NCBI RefSeq assembly: GCF_018257515.1
Contig: NZ_JAERJR010000007.1
Location: 1-64,000, forward strand
Length of the DNA: 64,000 nucleotides
Direction of reading: 5' to 3'
Origin: Tatumella sp. JGM118
GTDB lineage: Bacteria > Pseudomonadota > Gammaproteobacteria > Enterobacterales > Enterobacteriaceae
The notes under the pieces were generated by a model. The model was not told where the DNA came from and searched no databases. It saw only the letters and a list, made by a program, of their open reading frames with translations. This document shows, piece by piece, positions 1 to 6,611 of the stretch (positions are counted from its first letter, which is position 1; every line of letters starts with the position of its first letter). A program made the translations under genes and the position numbers.

Positions 1-23
1 GATGAACTCCTGTAAAGCCCCAT
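1..23 (-). CDS. tnpA: Start of a TnpA-like Y1 transposase, truncated by window edge
   Basis: Only the first codons are inside the window: ATG at 23 reading MGLYRSS and running off position 1. Short N-termini of this type (Met, a few residues, Tyr-Arg/Lys-Ser-Ser) are common in IS200/IS605 TnpA single-strand transposases, which use a catalytic tyrosine and an HUH motif that would lie outside the window. A GGAG ribosome site precedes the ATG by about 10 bases. Too little protein is visible to prove the family or intactness. Confidence 0.4.
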
Positions 24-142
24 GTTGGTTTGTCTCCTTTTACTTGTGGTGAGTAAGCAGAGATATTCCGGCATGGGTATTCTTCAGGCTATAGCCTTAC
101 AGGATCAATCACCACCTCCCTAGGAGGTGGTTTAGGGGTGAC
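1..142 (-). mobile_element. Left end of an IS200/IS605-type insertion sequence (continues beyond window)
   Basis: Read on the minus strand, the stretch starts next to the transcription terminator at 146-175. It has a perfect 9-bp hairpin (stems 111-119 and 123-131), then a 12-bp palindrome (86-97), then a purine-rich ribosome site (about 32-40), then an ATG at 23. A subterminal hairpin followed by a structured leader and the tnpA start is the usual left-end layout of IS200/IS605 elements, which lack long inverted repeats. In E. coli ompA lies here, convergent with matP, but no OmpA C-terminus is encoded in these bases, so the element appears to sit between ompA and matP. The exact outer boundary is not defined by the sequence. 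The family call is inference from layout plus a seven-residue start. Confidence 0.45.
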
Positions 143-145
143 AAT

Positions 146-175
146 AAAAAACCCCGCGAATGCGGGGTTTTTTTT
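146..175. terminator. Bidirectional intrinsic terminator
   Basis: A 7-bp GC stem (151-157 with 162-168) with an A-run on one side and a T-run on the other, so it can act in both directions. It lies just downstream of matP and would also stop transcription arriving from the left. Confidence 0.85.
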
Positions 176-222
176 GCCCTTCTGCTTTTGCCCCCCGCGC
201 GATATCACTGCGCGAACTGCGG

Positions 223-684
223 TTATTTTTTCTCAGGCTGCCCCAGAATAGACTCCAGGTCATGTTTCAGCGATGACATCTGACTGGCGTATTTTTCCTT
301 ACGCTCGGCATCTTCAATTAACTGAACGATGGTTTCAGATAACGTACTATGGCGGCGCCGGGCCAGTCCTGCCAGACGTTGCCAGACCAGATATTCAAGG
401 TCTATCGACTTTTTACGGGTATGCTGATGTTCTGCATTGAAATGGCGCTTACGCCGTGCACGAATAGTCTGTTTCATTCGGTTCACTAACCCGGGATTCA
501 TATGCTGGTCAATCCACTGGTTAATATCTTCCGGCTGATGTTCAAAAGAGATAAGCCACCGCACGGCCTCCTGTGCCGCACTGTGCTCCGGATACCGGGT
601 GATGGCTTCCCCTTCCCGATGCTTTTTCACCAGGTAGGCCCATTTCCAGCCGGACTCCAGATTTTCAAGTTGCAGATATTTCAT
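223..684 (-). CDS. matP: Macrodomain Ter protein MatP
   Basis: MatP binds matS sites in the terminus region and condenses and organises the Ter macrodomain during the cell cycle. The 153-residue product matches the family length (about 150) and aligns along its whole length with E. coli MatP. It keeps the highly conserved central block [20 protein letters not shown] at about residues 68-87, the following ribbon-helix-helix segment ([20 protein letters not shown]), and a charged C-terminal coiled coil ([20 protein letters not shown] onward). The ATG start gives the family N-terminus [15 protein letters not shown]. The gene is divergent from lonH, as in E. coli. A shared 170-bp spacer separates them. 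Confidence 0.97.
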   Translation of the reverse strand: MKYLQLENLESGWKWAYLVKKHREGEAITRYPEHSAAQEAVRWLISFEHQPEDINQWIDQHMNPGLVNRMKQTIRARRKRHFNAEHQHTRKKSIDLEYLVWQRLAGLARRRHSTLSETIVQLIEDAERKEKYASQMSSLKHDLESILGQPEKK

Positions 685-790
685 CGGGATCTCATCATCT
701 TCAGGTCACCGATTAAGAATAACAGTTTTTCGGGTTGCTGTAGTAAGGATTAATTATGCGGGTCACCGGAGCCGGTCGCTGTATGCCGCA

Positions 791-819
791 CTGTTTCATC
801 CCCTTATTTTCTGTATAAT
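791..819 (+). promoter_or_regulatory. Candidate sigma-70 promoter of lonH
   Basis: A perfect TATAAT lies at 814-819, with a weak CTGTTT 17 bases upstream at 791-796. It is 36 bases ahead of the proposed TTG start of lonH. The -35 match is poor, so this is a candidate only. Confidence 0.4.
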
Positions 820-854
820 CGATGGTTTATTAACTCCGGATAAATGCGATAACT

Positions 855-2603
855 TTGATCAGAACTCAACTCCCCTGGCAAGCCTTGCAGCCAGATACTT
901 CCCGTTATCAGTCTGCCTTCACACAGTCTGTCCCGGATGAAGGTGATATCCTGTCATCCCTTCAGCCGCGATTAATGAATGCGCTGGCTTATCTGGCATG
1001 CAAACCACGTTCACCGGTACTGATAATCCGCAGTCAGGAAAATAGTGATTACCTGTCCTCTATTGCGCAGGCCTATCTGTCGGTTGATGAATCTGCTCAG
1101 GAATCACGGGGATGGAATTATCGTTCTCAGGCGGCAGGCCAGTATACCCTTACCCCGGCCCCCCCCGATACTGCCACCTTCAGACAGCAGCCCGGGGTGC
1201 ATTACGCGGAGTGGATTGAAAGTGCCCAATTGTTTGGTGTCGTCCGCGGCACGCACGGTCACTGGACTCCGGAACCCGGTTTACTGCATGAAGCCAATGG
1301 TGGTGCGTTGATCCTTTCCGTGCGTACCTTAATTGCACAGCCACTGATGTGGTTGCGACTGAAAAAATTTATCTCCCGGGGATACTTCGAGTGGCTCTCC
1401 CCGGATGATAAACATCCTTTGCCCGTCTCACTGCCGGCAATACCTCTGAAGGTAAAACTGATCCTCTGCGGTGACCGGGATGCGCTGGCTGATTTCGGCG
1501 AAGAGGAGCCGGAATTTCTGGAAGATGCGCTTTACACGGAATTTGAGGGGCAGTGGCGCATCAATGACGATCAGGATATGGCTCTCTGGTGTGAAGGTGT
1601 CAGAGAGGTGGCATTACGTGAAGGGCTTCCTGCGCTGTCCGACGATGCCTGGCCATTACTTATCGGGGAAGGTTGTCGCTATACCGGTGACCAGACATTA
1701 TTACCCCTTTGTCCGCGCTGGATAAACCGGCAGTTAACTGCTGCCTTTACTTATGGCGGCGAAATAACAGCACAGAGCCTGCAAGGAGCTCAGGAAGAAA
1801 GTCTGTGGCGCGAAAGCTACCTGCCGGAAAGAATGCTGGAAGAAATCGGTGAGCAACAGATTCTGATTGAGACCAGTGGCGAAGTCATCGGTCAGGTCAA
1901 TGGCCTGTCTGTACTGGACTTCCCGGGGCATCCCCGCCCCTGGGGTGAACCTTCACGTATTACCTGTGTCGTGCACTATGGTGATGGTGAAGTTATGGAT
2001 ATTGAGCGTAAAGCGGAGCTGGGGGGTAATCTGCATGCGAAAGGGATGATGATAATCCAGGCCTATCTGATTGCAGAACTGGAGCTCGAACAGCAACTCC
2101 CCTTCAGCGCGTCGATGGTATTTGAACAATCTTATTCTGAGGTGGATGGCGATAGTGCATCACTGGCGGAACTTTGTGCCCTCATCAGTGCCTTATCCCG
2201 GCAACCGATTTCACAATCCATCGCGGTGACGGGGTCGGTTGACCAGTTCGGTAATGTTCAACCGGTGGGCGGTCTGAACGAGAAGATTGAAGGATTCTTT
2301 GCTGTCTGTGCACAACATGAACTGACCGGTGAACAAGGGGTGATCATTCCGCAAAGTAATGTCCGTCATCTTTCACTGAGCCAGGACGTTGTTGATGCCG
2401 TTAAAGCAGGTCAGTTTCATCTGTGGGCGATTGACCGTGCGGATGATGCGGTGGCTATCCTGACCGGCAAAGAGTGGCGCACGGAAGAAGAAACAGATGA
2501 TCTGTTATCTCTCGTTCAGGAGCGGATTGCCCGGGCGACCCTGCCCGAACCACGACCACGCAGCGGCTTATTTCGCTGGCTGAACTGGTTCAACCAGAAC
2601 TAA
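855..2603 (+). CDS. lonH: Lon-like protease LonH (YcbZ)
   Basis: This is a Lon-family homologue of 582 residues (E. coli YcbZ is 586). It aligns throughout, including the C-terminal Lon proteolytic domain. The catalytic serine is S434 in GDSASLAE and the lysine K477 in GGLNEKIEGF, the Ser-Lys dyad of the family. The N-terminal half lacks an obvious Walker A motif, as in E. coli YcbZ, so ATP-dependent activity should not be assumed. The substrate is unknown. The best start is a TTG at 855: upstream ATGs in this frame are absent and the one at 844 is out of frame and stops at once. lonH is followed 69 bases later by fabA on the same strand. The same pair is adjacent in E. coli. Confidence 0.93.
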   Translation: MIRTQLPWQALQPDTSRYQSAFTQSVPDEGDILSSLQPRLMNALAYLACKPRSPVLIIRSQENSDYLSSIAQAYLSVDESAQESRGWNYRSQAAGQYTLTPAPPDTATFRQQPGVHYAEWIESAQLFGVVRGTHGHWTPEPGLLHEANGGALILSVRTLIAQPLMWLRLKKFISRGYFEWLSPDDKHPLPVSLPAIPLKVKLILCGDRDALADFGEEEPEFLEDALYTEFEGQWRINDDQDMALWCEGVREVALREGLPALSDDAWPLLIGEGCRYTGDQTLLPLCPRWINRQLTAAFTYGGEITAQSLQGAQEESLWRESYLPERMLEEIGEQQILIETSGEVIGQVNGLSVLDFPGHPRPWGEPSRITCVVHYGDGEVMDIERKAELGGNLHAKGMMIIQAYLIAELELEQQLPFSASMVFEQSYSEVDGDSASLAELCALISALSRQPISQSIAVTGSVDQFGNVQPVGGLNEKIEGFFAVCAQHELTGEQGVIIPQSNVRHLSLSQDVVDAVKAGQFHLWAIDRADDAVAILTGKEWRTEEETDDLLSLVQERIARATLPEPRPRSGLFRWLNWFNQN

Positions 2604-2609
2604 TCGGAC

Positions 2610-2638
2610 TTGCTCAGCGTACAGCTGTACGCTATTCT
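2610..2638 (+). promoter_or_regulatory. fabA promoter with FabR-like operator
   Basis: TTGCTC (2610-2615) and TATTCT (2633-2638) are separated by 17 bases. The spacer is almost exactly filled by a perfect 18-bp palindrome, AGCGTACAGCTGTACGCT (2616-2633). This fits the known FabR operator type at fabA and fabB (AGCGTACA-like half-sites), which tunes the unsaturated to saturated fatty-acid ratio. The placement implies direct occlusion of RNA polymerase. I saw no convincing FadR activator site. The FabR assignment is from remembered consensus. Confidence 0.7.
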
Positions 2639-2672
2639 CCGTCATTCATAAATTTAAGGTTAGAAAACTGAC

Positions 2673-3191
2673 ATGGTAGAAAAACGCGAATCCTATACTA
2701 AAGAAGATCTTGCTGCCTCCGGACGCGGTGAGTTATTTGGCGAGAATGGTCCTCCATTACCTGCCGGTAATATGCTGATGATGGATCGGGTCATCAAAAT
2801 GTCTGAAACAGGCGGTAATTACGACAAAGGTTTCGTTGAAGCTGAGTTAGATATTACTCCGGACTTATGGTTCTTTGCCTGCCATTTTGTCAATGACCCT
2901 GTGATGCCAGGCTGCCTGGGACTGGATGCCATGTGGCAGTTAGTCGGATTTTATCTGGGCTGGCTGGGTGCCGAAGGTAAAGGCCGCGCTCTGGGTGTCG
3001 GTGAAGTTAAATTCACGGGTCAGGTATTACCTACCGCGAAGAAAGTGACCTATAAAATTCATTTCAAACGTGTTATCAACCGTAAGCTGGTGATGGGCGT
3101 TGCAGATGGTGAAGTTTTTGTCGATGGCAAACTCATCTATACTGCCAGCGATCTGAAAGTCGGCCTGTTCAAAGATACCGGCGCATTCTGA
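2673..3191 (+). CDS. fabA: 3-hydroxydecanoyl-ACP dehydratase/isomerase FabA
   Basis: FabA dehydrates beta-hydroxyacyl-ACP and isomerises trans-2- to cis-3-decenoyl-ACP, the branch point of anaerobic unsaturated fatty acid synthesis. At 172 residues it has exactly the family length. The hot-dog fold active-site histidine is H71 ([13 protein letters not shown]) and the catalytic aspartate D85 ([10 protein letters not shown]), both intact. The ATG start gives [13 protein letters not shown], the usual N-terminus. It is preceded by lonH on the same strand and has its own promoter with a FabR-like palindrome. Its natural terminator downstream appears to have been split by an IS4-type insertion. Confidence 0.98.
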   Translation: MVEKRESYTKEDLAASGRGELFGENGPPLPAGNMLMMDRVIKMSETGGNYDKGFVEAELDITPDLWFFACHFVNDPVMPGCLGLDAMWQLVGFYLGWLGAEGKGRALGVGEVKFTGQVLPTAKKVTYKIHFKRVINRKLVMGVADGEVFVDGKLIYTASDLKVGLFKDTGAF

Positions 3192-3273
3192 TAAACCCGC
3201 TTTATCAGAAAAAAGGGGCCTGAGGGCTAATGCCGATCGTTTAAGACGACCTGATCGATCCAGTGCATGATGT

Positions 3274-3306
3274 AAAAAGGGTTCATGTTCAACATGGACC
3301 CTTTTT
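3274..3306. terminator. Hairpin with A/T flanks inside the IS4-like element
   Basis: AAAAAGGGTTCATGTT pairs with AACATGGACCCTTTTT with one mismatch, giving a near-perfect 16-bp stem and a T-run in both directions. It lies 82 bases after fabA, near the left end of the IS4-like remnant. It probably now serves as the terminator of fabA and shields it from leftward transcription. Confidence 0.75.
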
Positions 3307-3354
3307 AAATGGAACTTTCACCCTCACCGGGCATGAATCCATCTTACCGCTTCT

Positions 3355-3676
3355 GATGAAGTACAGCTTCTTGCAAATTTTCTCCCTGCTGAGCTGATTC
3401 CGCTGGCACTTCCTTTTACCGATACTACCACGCTCCACAAACGGAAATGACCTCTTGAGTCCATGGTATGGCTGGTCACCGGCCTGGCAGCCTTCTCCCT
3501 GATTTAACCCGGCCATTATCCGTCGACGATGATCATCAATATCATTAACAAGGTACAGCGTCTTGATGACACGCTCAGCCTCCTCGCCAGCGCTTTGGAC
3601 GGGTACTCCTGAGCAGGGAAAGGGAACGGAAGTAAGAAGAGTAAGTCAGGGCCTGACAACCAGAATATCCTCTTAA
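3355..3676 (+). pseudogene. IS4-family transposase N-terminal relic
   Basis: In one frame 3355-3610 reads LLANFLPAELIPLALPF then TDTTTLHKRK, stop, PLESMVWLVTGLAAFS, stop. This matches the N-terminal region of the IS4 transposase (ELI, T.TLRKRR, PLEMMVW, G.A). A frameshift follows, and 3611-3673 reads EQGKGTEVRRVSQGLTT, resembling QRLGSEAVRRVFTKTA of IS4. There are in-frame stops at 3448 and 3505 and a shift near 3611. No DDE catalytic region is present, so it cannot encode an active transposase. Confidence 0.6.
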
Positions 3677-3920
3677 AAACAATGCCGTTCACTTAAAGTG
3701 ACCGCTATCAGCCTGAGGGCCATTTTTGTCTCTTCAGGGCCATGTTCGTCCTTCTGGCTGCAAGGTCCCGCAGCGGACCACTCTCAGTAAAGTGACGTGA
3801 GACAGACAATCATCTGCTGAGTTCCGGCATACGCTGTCATCAGAGTGTCATGTTTATCGGGTATTAAAAGGAAAGTGTTACCAGGGGGCATGGGGAATAC
3901 TACGGGTATGATTGTTTTCA

Positions 3921-3956
3921 CCAGGGCTCCGGCCAGCATGCAGAAGCCCTGGTTTT
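3921..3956 (-). terminator. Possible rmf terminator hairpin
   Basis: CCAGGGCT (3921-3928) pairs with AGCCCTGG (3945-3952) about 20 bases downstream of the rmf stop. The T-run is poor in the rmf direction, so its role is uncertain. Confidence 0.35.
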
Positions 3957-3971
3957 CTCAGGTCCTCAGGG

Positions 3972-4139
3972 TTAAGCAAATACTGAGCGTTCGGACATGG
4001 CTAGCCGCCATCCTCCGAGCCAATGGGAGCGCGTATCGGTCGTCTGGTAAGGACAGTTCTCCTTTGGACGTCCGGTAATCCCGGCCTGATAGCCGCGTGA
4101 ATGTGCACGATCTAAGCGGTCTCTTTTTTGTCTCTTCAT
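3972..4139 (-). CDS. rmf: Ribosome modulation factor RMF
   Basis: RMF binds the 30S subunit in stationary phase and drives formation of hibernating 100S ribosome dimers. This short gene encodes exactly 55 residues, the same as E. coli RMF. It reads MKRQKRDRLDRAHSRGYQAG at the N-terminus, CPYQ at residues 29-32, and RSHWLGGWRLAM near the C-terminus, all family hallmarks. The ATG at 4139 is preceded by GAGGG. It lies between fabA and pqiC, as in E. coli, and is transcribed in the same direction as pqi genes. The reading frame is intact, although the IS4-like scar lies only about 260 bases downstream. Confidence 0.95.
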   Translation of the reverse strand: MKRQKRDRLDRAHSRGYQAGITGRPKENCPYQTTDTRSHWLGGWRLAMSERSVFA

Positions 4140-4216
4140 ACCTGCTTTCCCTCATTTCGATTAAGGTGGGACGGGATAGAAAGAATTGTGGTTAATTAAT
4201 GTGCAACCACCCCTTA

Positions 4217-4245
4217 TTTCTACCGTCTCAGGCAGAAAAGATCAA
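4217..4245 (-). promoter_or_regulatory. Candidate rmf promoter
   Basis: On the minus strand TTGATC (4240-4245) and TAGAAA (4217-4222) are separated by 17 bases and lie about 80 bases before the rmf ATG. rmf is known to be ppGpp-dependent, and nothing here shows that directly. Confidence 0.4.
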
Positions 4246-4354
4246 TCTCAAATATCGGCTTCAATTGCGGGAATTTCGCATTGCGTTTTGCGTATTGCTG
4301 CTAAGACGGGGCCTGCCCACCTCTCCGGAATTATCTGATTCAGCATTCAGCGGA

Positions 4355-4388
4355 CAAAAAAAAACCGCCTGACGGCGGCGGTTTTTTG
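4355..4388. terminator. Terminator of the pqi operon
   Basis: A GC-rich stem (AACCGCC with GGCGGTT, 4363-4383) is bordered by A- and T-runs. It starts 8 bases past the pqiC stop on the minus strand. Confidence 0.85.
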
Positions 4389-4395
4389 TGGGGAG

Positions 4396-4968
4396 TTACT
4401 GGCTTATCTGCTGCGCAATCTGCGCGGCTTCCTTTTGCCAGCCTGCGGACAACGTTCTGACCAGGTCCGCATAACCGTCTTTATCCTGCGAGAGAACCAG
4501 AGAAAACGGCTGACGGAACGTTTTGCTATTACTTTGCAGTATCCAGGACCCCGTGATCACAGCCTTACCATCATAACGACCGTGGAAGCCGGTGACGTTC
4601 ACAGACAGCGTGTCGTAATCATTACTCCCTGTCATGGTACCGCTGACCAGCCAGCCCGGTAATTGCTGGCTGAGATTGCTGACCAGTGATTGCTGTAACT
4701 GCTGGTCCAGCGGACTGGCCCAGAGATTATTCGCCGCAATAACGTACTGCACATCACTGGTCTGATAAGCGATCCCGTTACCTGACAGATAATCTGACAC
4801 AGTCACCGGCTCTACCCAAAGAGAACGGGGTGCGCCGGAGACCTGACTGACAGCAACGTCACCGCCTGCCGACGTACTGACTGCGGGTAACTGGTAGTAA
4901 TGTTTATTCGCATCGCTGCTACAGGCACTGAGGAGCAGCGCAAAGCAAATAGCTAACCCTTTTTTCAC
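4396..4968 (-). CDS. pqiC: Intermembrane transport lipoprotein PqiC
   Basis: PqiC is the outer-membrane lipoprotein partner of the PqiAB intermembrane lipid transport system. The 190-residue product has a typical lipoprotein signal, MKKGLAICFALLLSAC, with the lipobox LSAC putting the lipidated cysteine at residue 16. The rest matches the DUF330/ABC-type transport auxiliary family (SLWVEPVTVSDYL, then ANNLWASPLDQQLQQSL). Its ATG overlaps the pqiB stop by four bases, so translation is probably coupled. It is the last gene of pqiABC, followed at once by a terminator. Confidence 0.93.
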   Translation of the reverse strand: MKKGLAICFALLLSACSSDANKHYYQLPAVSTSAGGDVAVSQVSGAPRSLWVEPVTVSDYLSGNGIAYQTSDVQYVIAANNLWASPLDQQLQQSLVSNLSQQLPGWLVSGTMTGSNDYDTLSVNVTGFHGRYDGKAVITGSWILQSNSKTFRQPFSLVLSQDKDGYADLVRTLSAGWQKEAAQIAQQISQ

Positions 4969-6611
4969 TGTTTTGCCCTCTTCGGCTGTGGGTCATGACC
5001 CGGGGAGGCCTCAAATACTAAGGCATTACTTTTGTTATTTAAGGTTTTCAGCACAGGCTGCAACTGCTGCAGAACCTGATCCAGCCGCTGCATGTCTCCG
5101 ACCAGCTTGTTGTAAGCCGGTGAACCAGGCTGAAGTCCTTTCAGACTGCGGTTAAGATCACGTAATGTCTGCTGCATATCTGCCGGTAATGTTTTCATTG
5201 CCGGACTGCCGGTAATTTTATTCACATTATCCAGAGTAGTTTGTAACTCACGCAGTGTTTTCTGACTTTGTCTCAGCGTACCGGTCGCTTCCGTCAGCAT
5301 CGGTGCCAGTGGCAGTTTGTCCACCTTGTCCAGAATGCTCATGACTTTCTGCTGCAACTGGTTCAGTCCGCCCGCGACCGTCGGGATCACTTCATAACCC
5401 GCGACGCTATCAGGCCCGCTGAACTGCGGCGCATTATTGTAGAAGTCTAAATCGACATACAATGCCCCGGTGATCAGGTTTGCCGTTTTCAGGCTGGCCC
5501 TTAGTCCATGCTGACGCCCTTCCTGCAGGTGCTGCTGCAGGTTAAAGTTATCTCCGACACTGGCCGCAAAGCGGTCCGGCTCTATCCTGATGAGGACCGG
5601 GATACGGTAGTCATTACCCAGTTTTTCATATTTGCCCGGCATGATGTAAGGCACTTTCGCTACGGTACCCAGACGAATACCCCGAAATTCCACCGGTGCA
5701 CCGGCTTGCAGACCGCGGATCGACTCATTGAAGAACATCAGGAAGTCGGTATGACGCGTGTACATGGATTCCTGAATAGAGTTATGGTCATCATACAGAT
5801 GGTATTCCGCGTGGTTCTTCGCCGGCTCTCCGAGGGTCGCCCCGTCCGGAACTTCAAAGCTGACACCACCGCTGAATAAAGTCGTCAGTGATCCCATCTC
5901 TACCCGCATCCCGGAAGCAGACATATCCACCGCAATACCGCTGTCCTTCCAGAAACGCACATTGGTCGTCACCAGACGATCGTAAGGTGCCTGAATAAAC
6001 AGTTCATAGCTCATAAGACGTTTATCGGTATCGAATTTACTGGTTTCGACCGAGCCGACACGATATCCACGGAACAGCACCGGATCACCGGCATTCAGTT
6101 GTCCGGCTTTCATGCTGTCCAGCGTAATACGAATACCTTTGGCATCCGGTGGTGCCAGAGGAGGAGCATCGAGCAACTGATAATGGTCCGGTTCATCGCC
6201 TTTGGTACCGGCCTGGAGTTCAATATAGGACCCGGACAACAAGGTGCCCAGCCCGGTGATCCCTTCACGGCCAATCTGGGGTTTAACCGTCCAGAAGACT
6301 GAATCCTGATGCAGCATTTTCTCCATGCCATTATTCAGCCGGGCTTTGATTTCCACCTGTTTCAGGTCGTCACTCAGTTTGGCACTCTCCACCATTCCGA
6401 TATCAACGCTGCGGCTTTTAATGGTCGTTTTGCCGGGAACTATCCCTTCGGCATTACTGGTTATCAGAGTGACTTCCGGCCCCTGATGGGAGAAATGATA
6501 AAATAGTATCCATCCGCCAATCAGCAGCGTGACAATCGGCACTATCCATACCGGTGACCATCTCTTGATATTTTCTACACGGACTGTTTCGTGATTATTC
6601 TGTTTCAACAC
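4965..6611 (-). CDS. pqiB: Intermembrane transport protein PqiB (MCE repeats)
   Basis: PqiB forms a periplasm-spanning tube of stacked MCE domains that moves lipids between the inner and outer membranes. One N-terminal membrane segment (WIVPIVTLLIGGWILFY) is followed by three MCE domains (motifs PEVTLIT..AEGI, GDPVLFRGYRVGSV, GAPVEFRGIRLGTV) and a helical C-terminal needle. The GTG start at 6611 gives VLKQNNHETVRVENIKRWSP and 548 residues, against 546 in E. coli. GAGGA lies 5-6 bases upstream. A longer open frame to 6665 would run deeper into pqiA and was not used. The start overlaps the end of pqiA by 17 bases. Confidence 0.94.
   Translation of the reverse strand: MLKQNNHETVRVENIKRWSPVWIVPIVTLLIGGWILFYHFSHQGPEVTLITSNAEGIVPGKTTIKSRSVDIGMVESAKLSDDLKQVEIKARLNNGMEKMLHQDSVFWTVKPQIGREGITGLGTLLSGSYIELQAGTKGDEPDHYQLLDAPPLAPPDAKGIRITLDSMKAGQLNAGDPVLFRGYRVGSVETSKFDTDKRLMSYELFIQAPYDRLVTTNVRFWKDSGIAVDMSASGMRVEMGSLTTLFSGGVSFEVPDGATLGEPAKNHAEYHLYDDHNSIQESMYTRHTDFLMFFNESIRGLQAGAPVEFRGIRLGTVAKVPYIMPGKYEKLGNDYRIPVLIRIEPDRFAASVGDNFNLQQHLQEGRQHGLRASLKTANLITGALYVDLDFYNNAPQFSGPDSVAGYEVIPTVAGGLNQLQQKVMSILDKVDKLPLAPMLTEATGTLRQSQKTLRELQTTLDNVNKITGSPAMKTLPADMQQTLRDLNRSLKGLQPGSPAYNKLVGDMQRLDQVLQQLQPVLKTLNNKSNALVFEASPGHDPQPKRAKQ

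Larger units (their letters stand above)
3228..3710 (+). mobile_element. Decayed IS4-family element flanked by a 10-bp direct repeat
   Basis: The segment starts with TAATGCCGATCGTTTAAG (3228-3245), close to the remembered left end of IS4 and continuing into GATCGATCCAGTG. It ends at 3710, where the reverse complement begins TGATAGCGGTCACTTTAAG, an imperfect inverted copy. GCCTGAGGGC is present on both sides (3218-3227 and 3711-3720), of the size expected for an IS4-family target duplication (roughly 10-13 bp). Inside are relics of an IS4-type transposase N-terminus (3355-3676). At about 480 bp it is far shorter than a full IS4 (about 1.4 kb), so an internal part is deleted. Family known, boundaries inferred. 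Confidence 0.65.

Noticed and set aside
855-2603. Full ATP-dependent Lon protease
   Set aside because: The N-terminal half lacks a clear Walker A motif and matches YcbZ/LonH; only the Lon proteolytic domain is shared.
3289-3516. A 75-codon minus-strand frame that at first looked like a degenerate RMF (CQAG, PY, KRS in the right order)
   Set aside because: The opposite strand of the same bases reads as an IS4-family transposase N-terminus, and a perfect rmf gene exists at 3972-4139.
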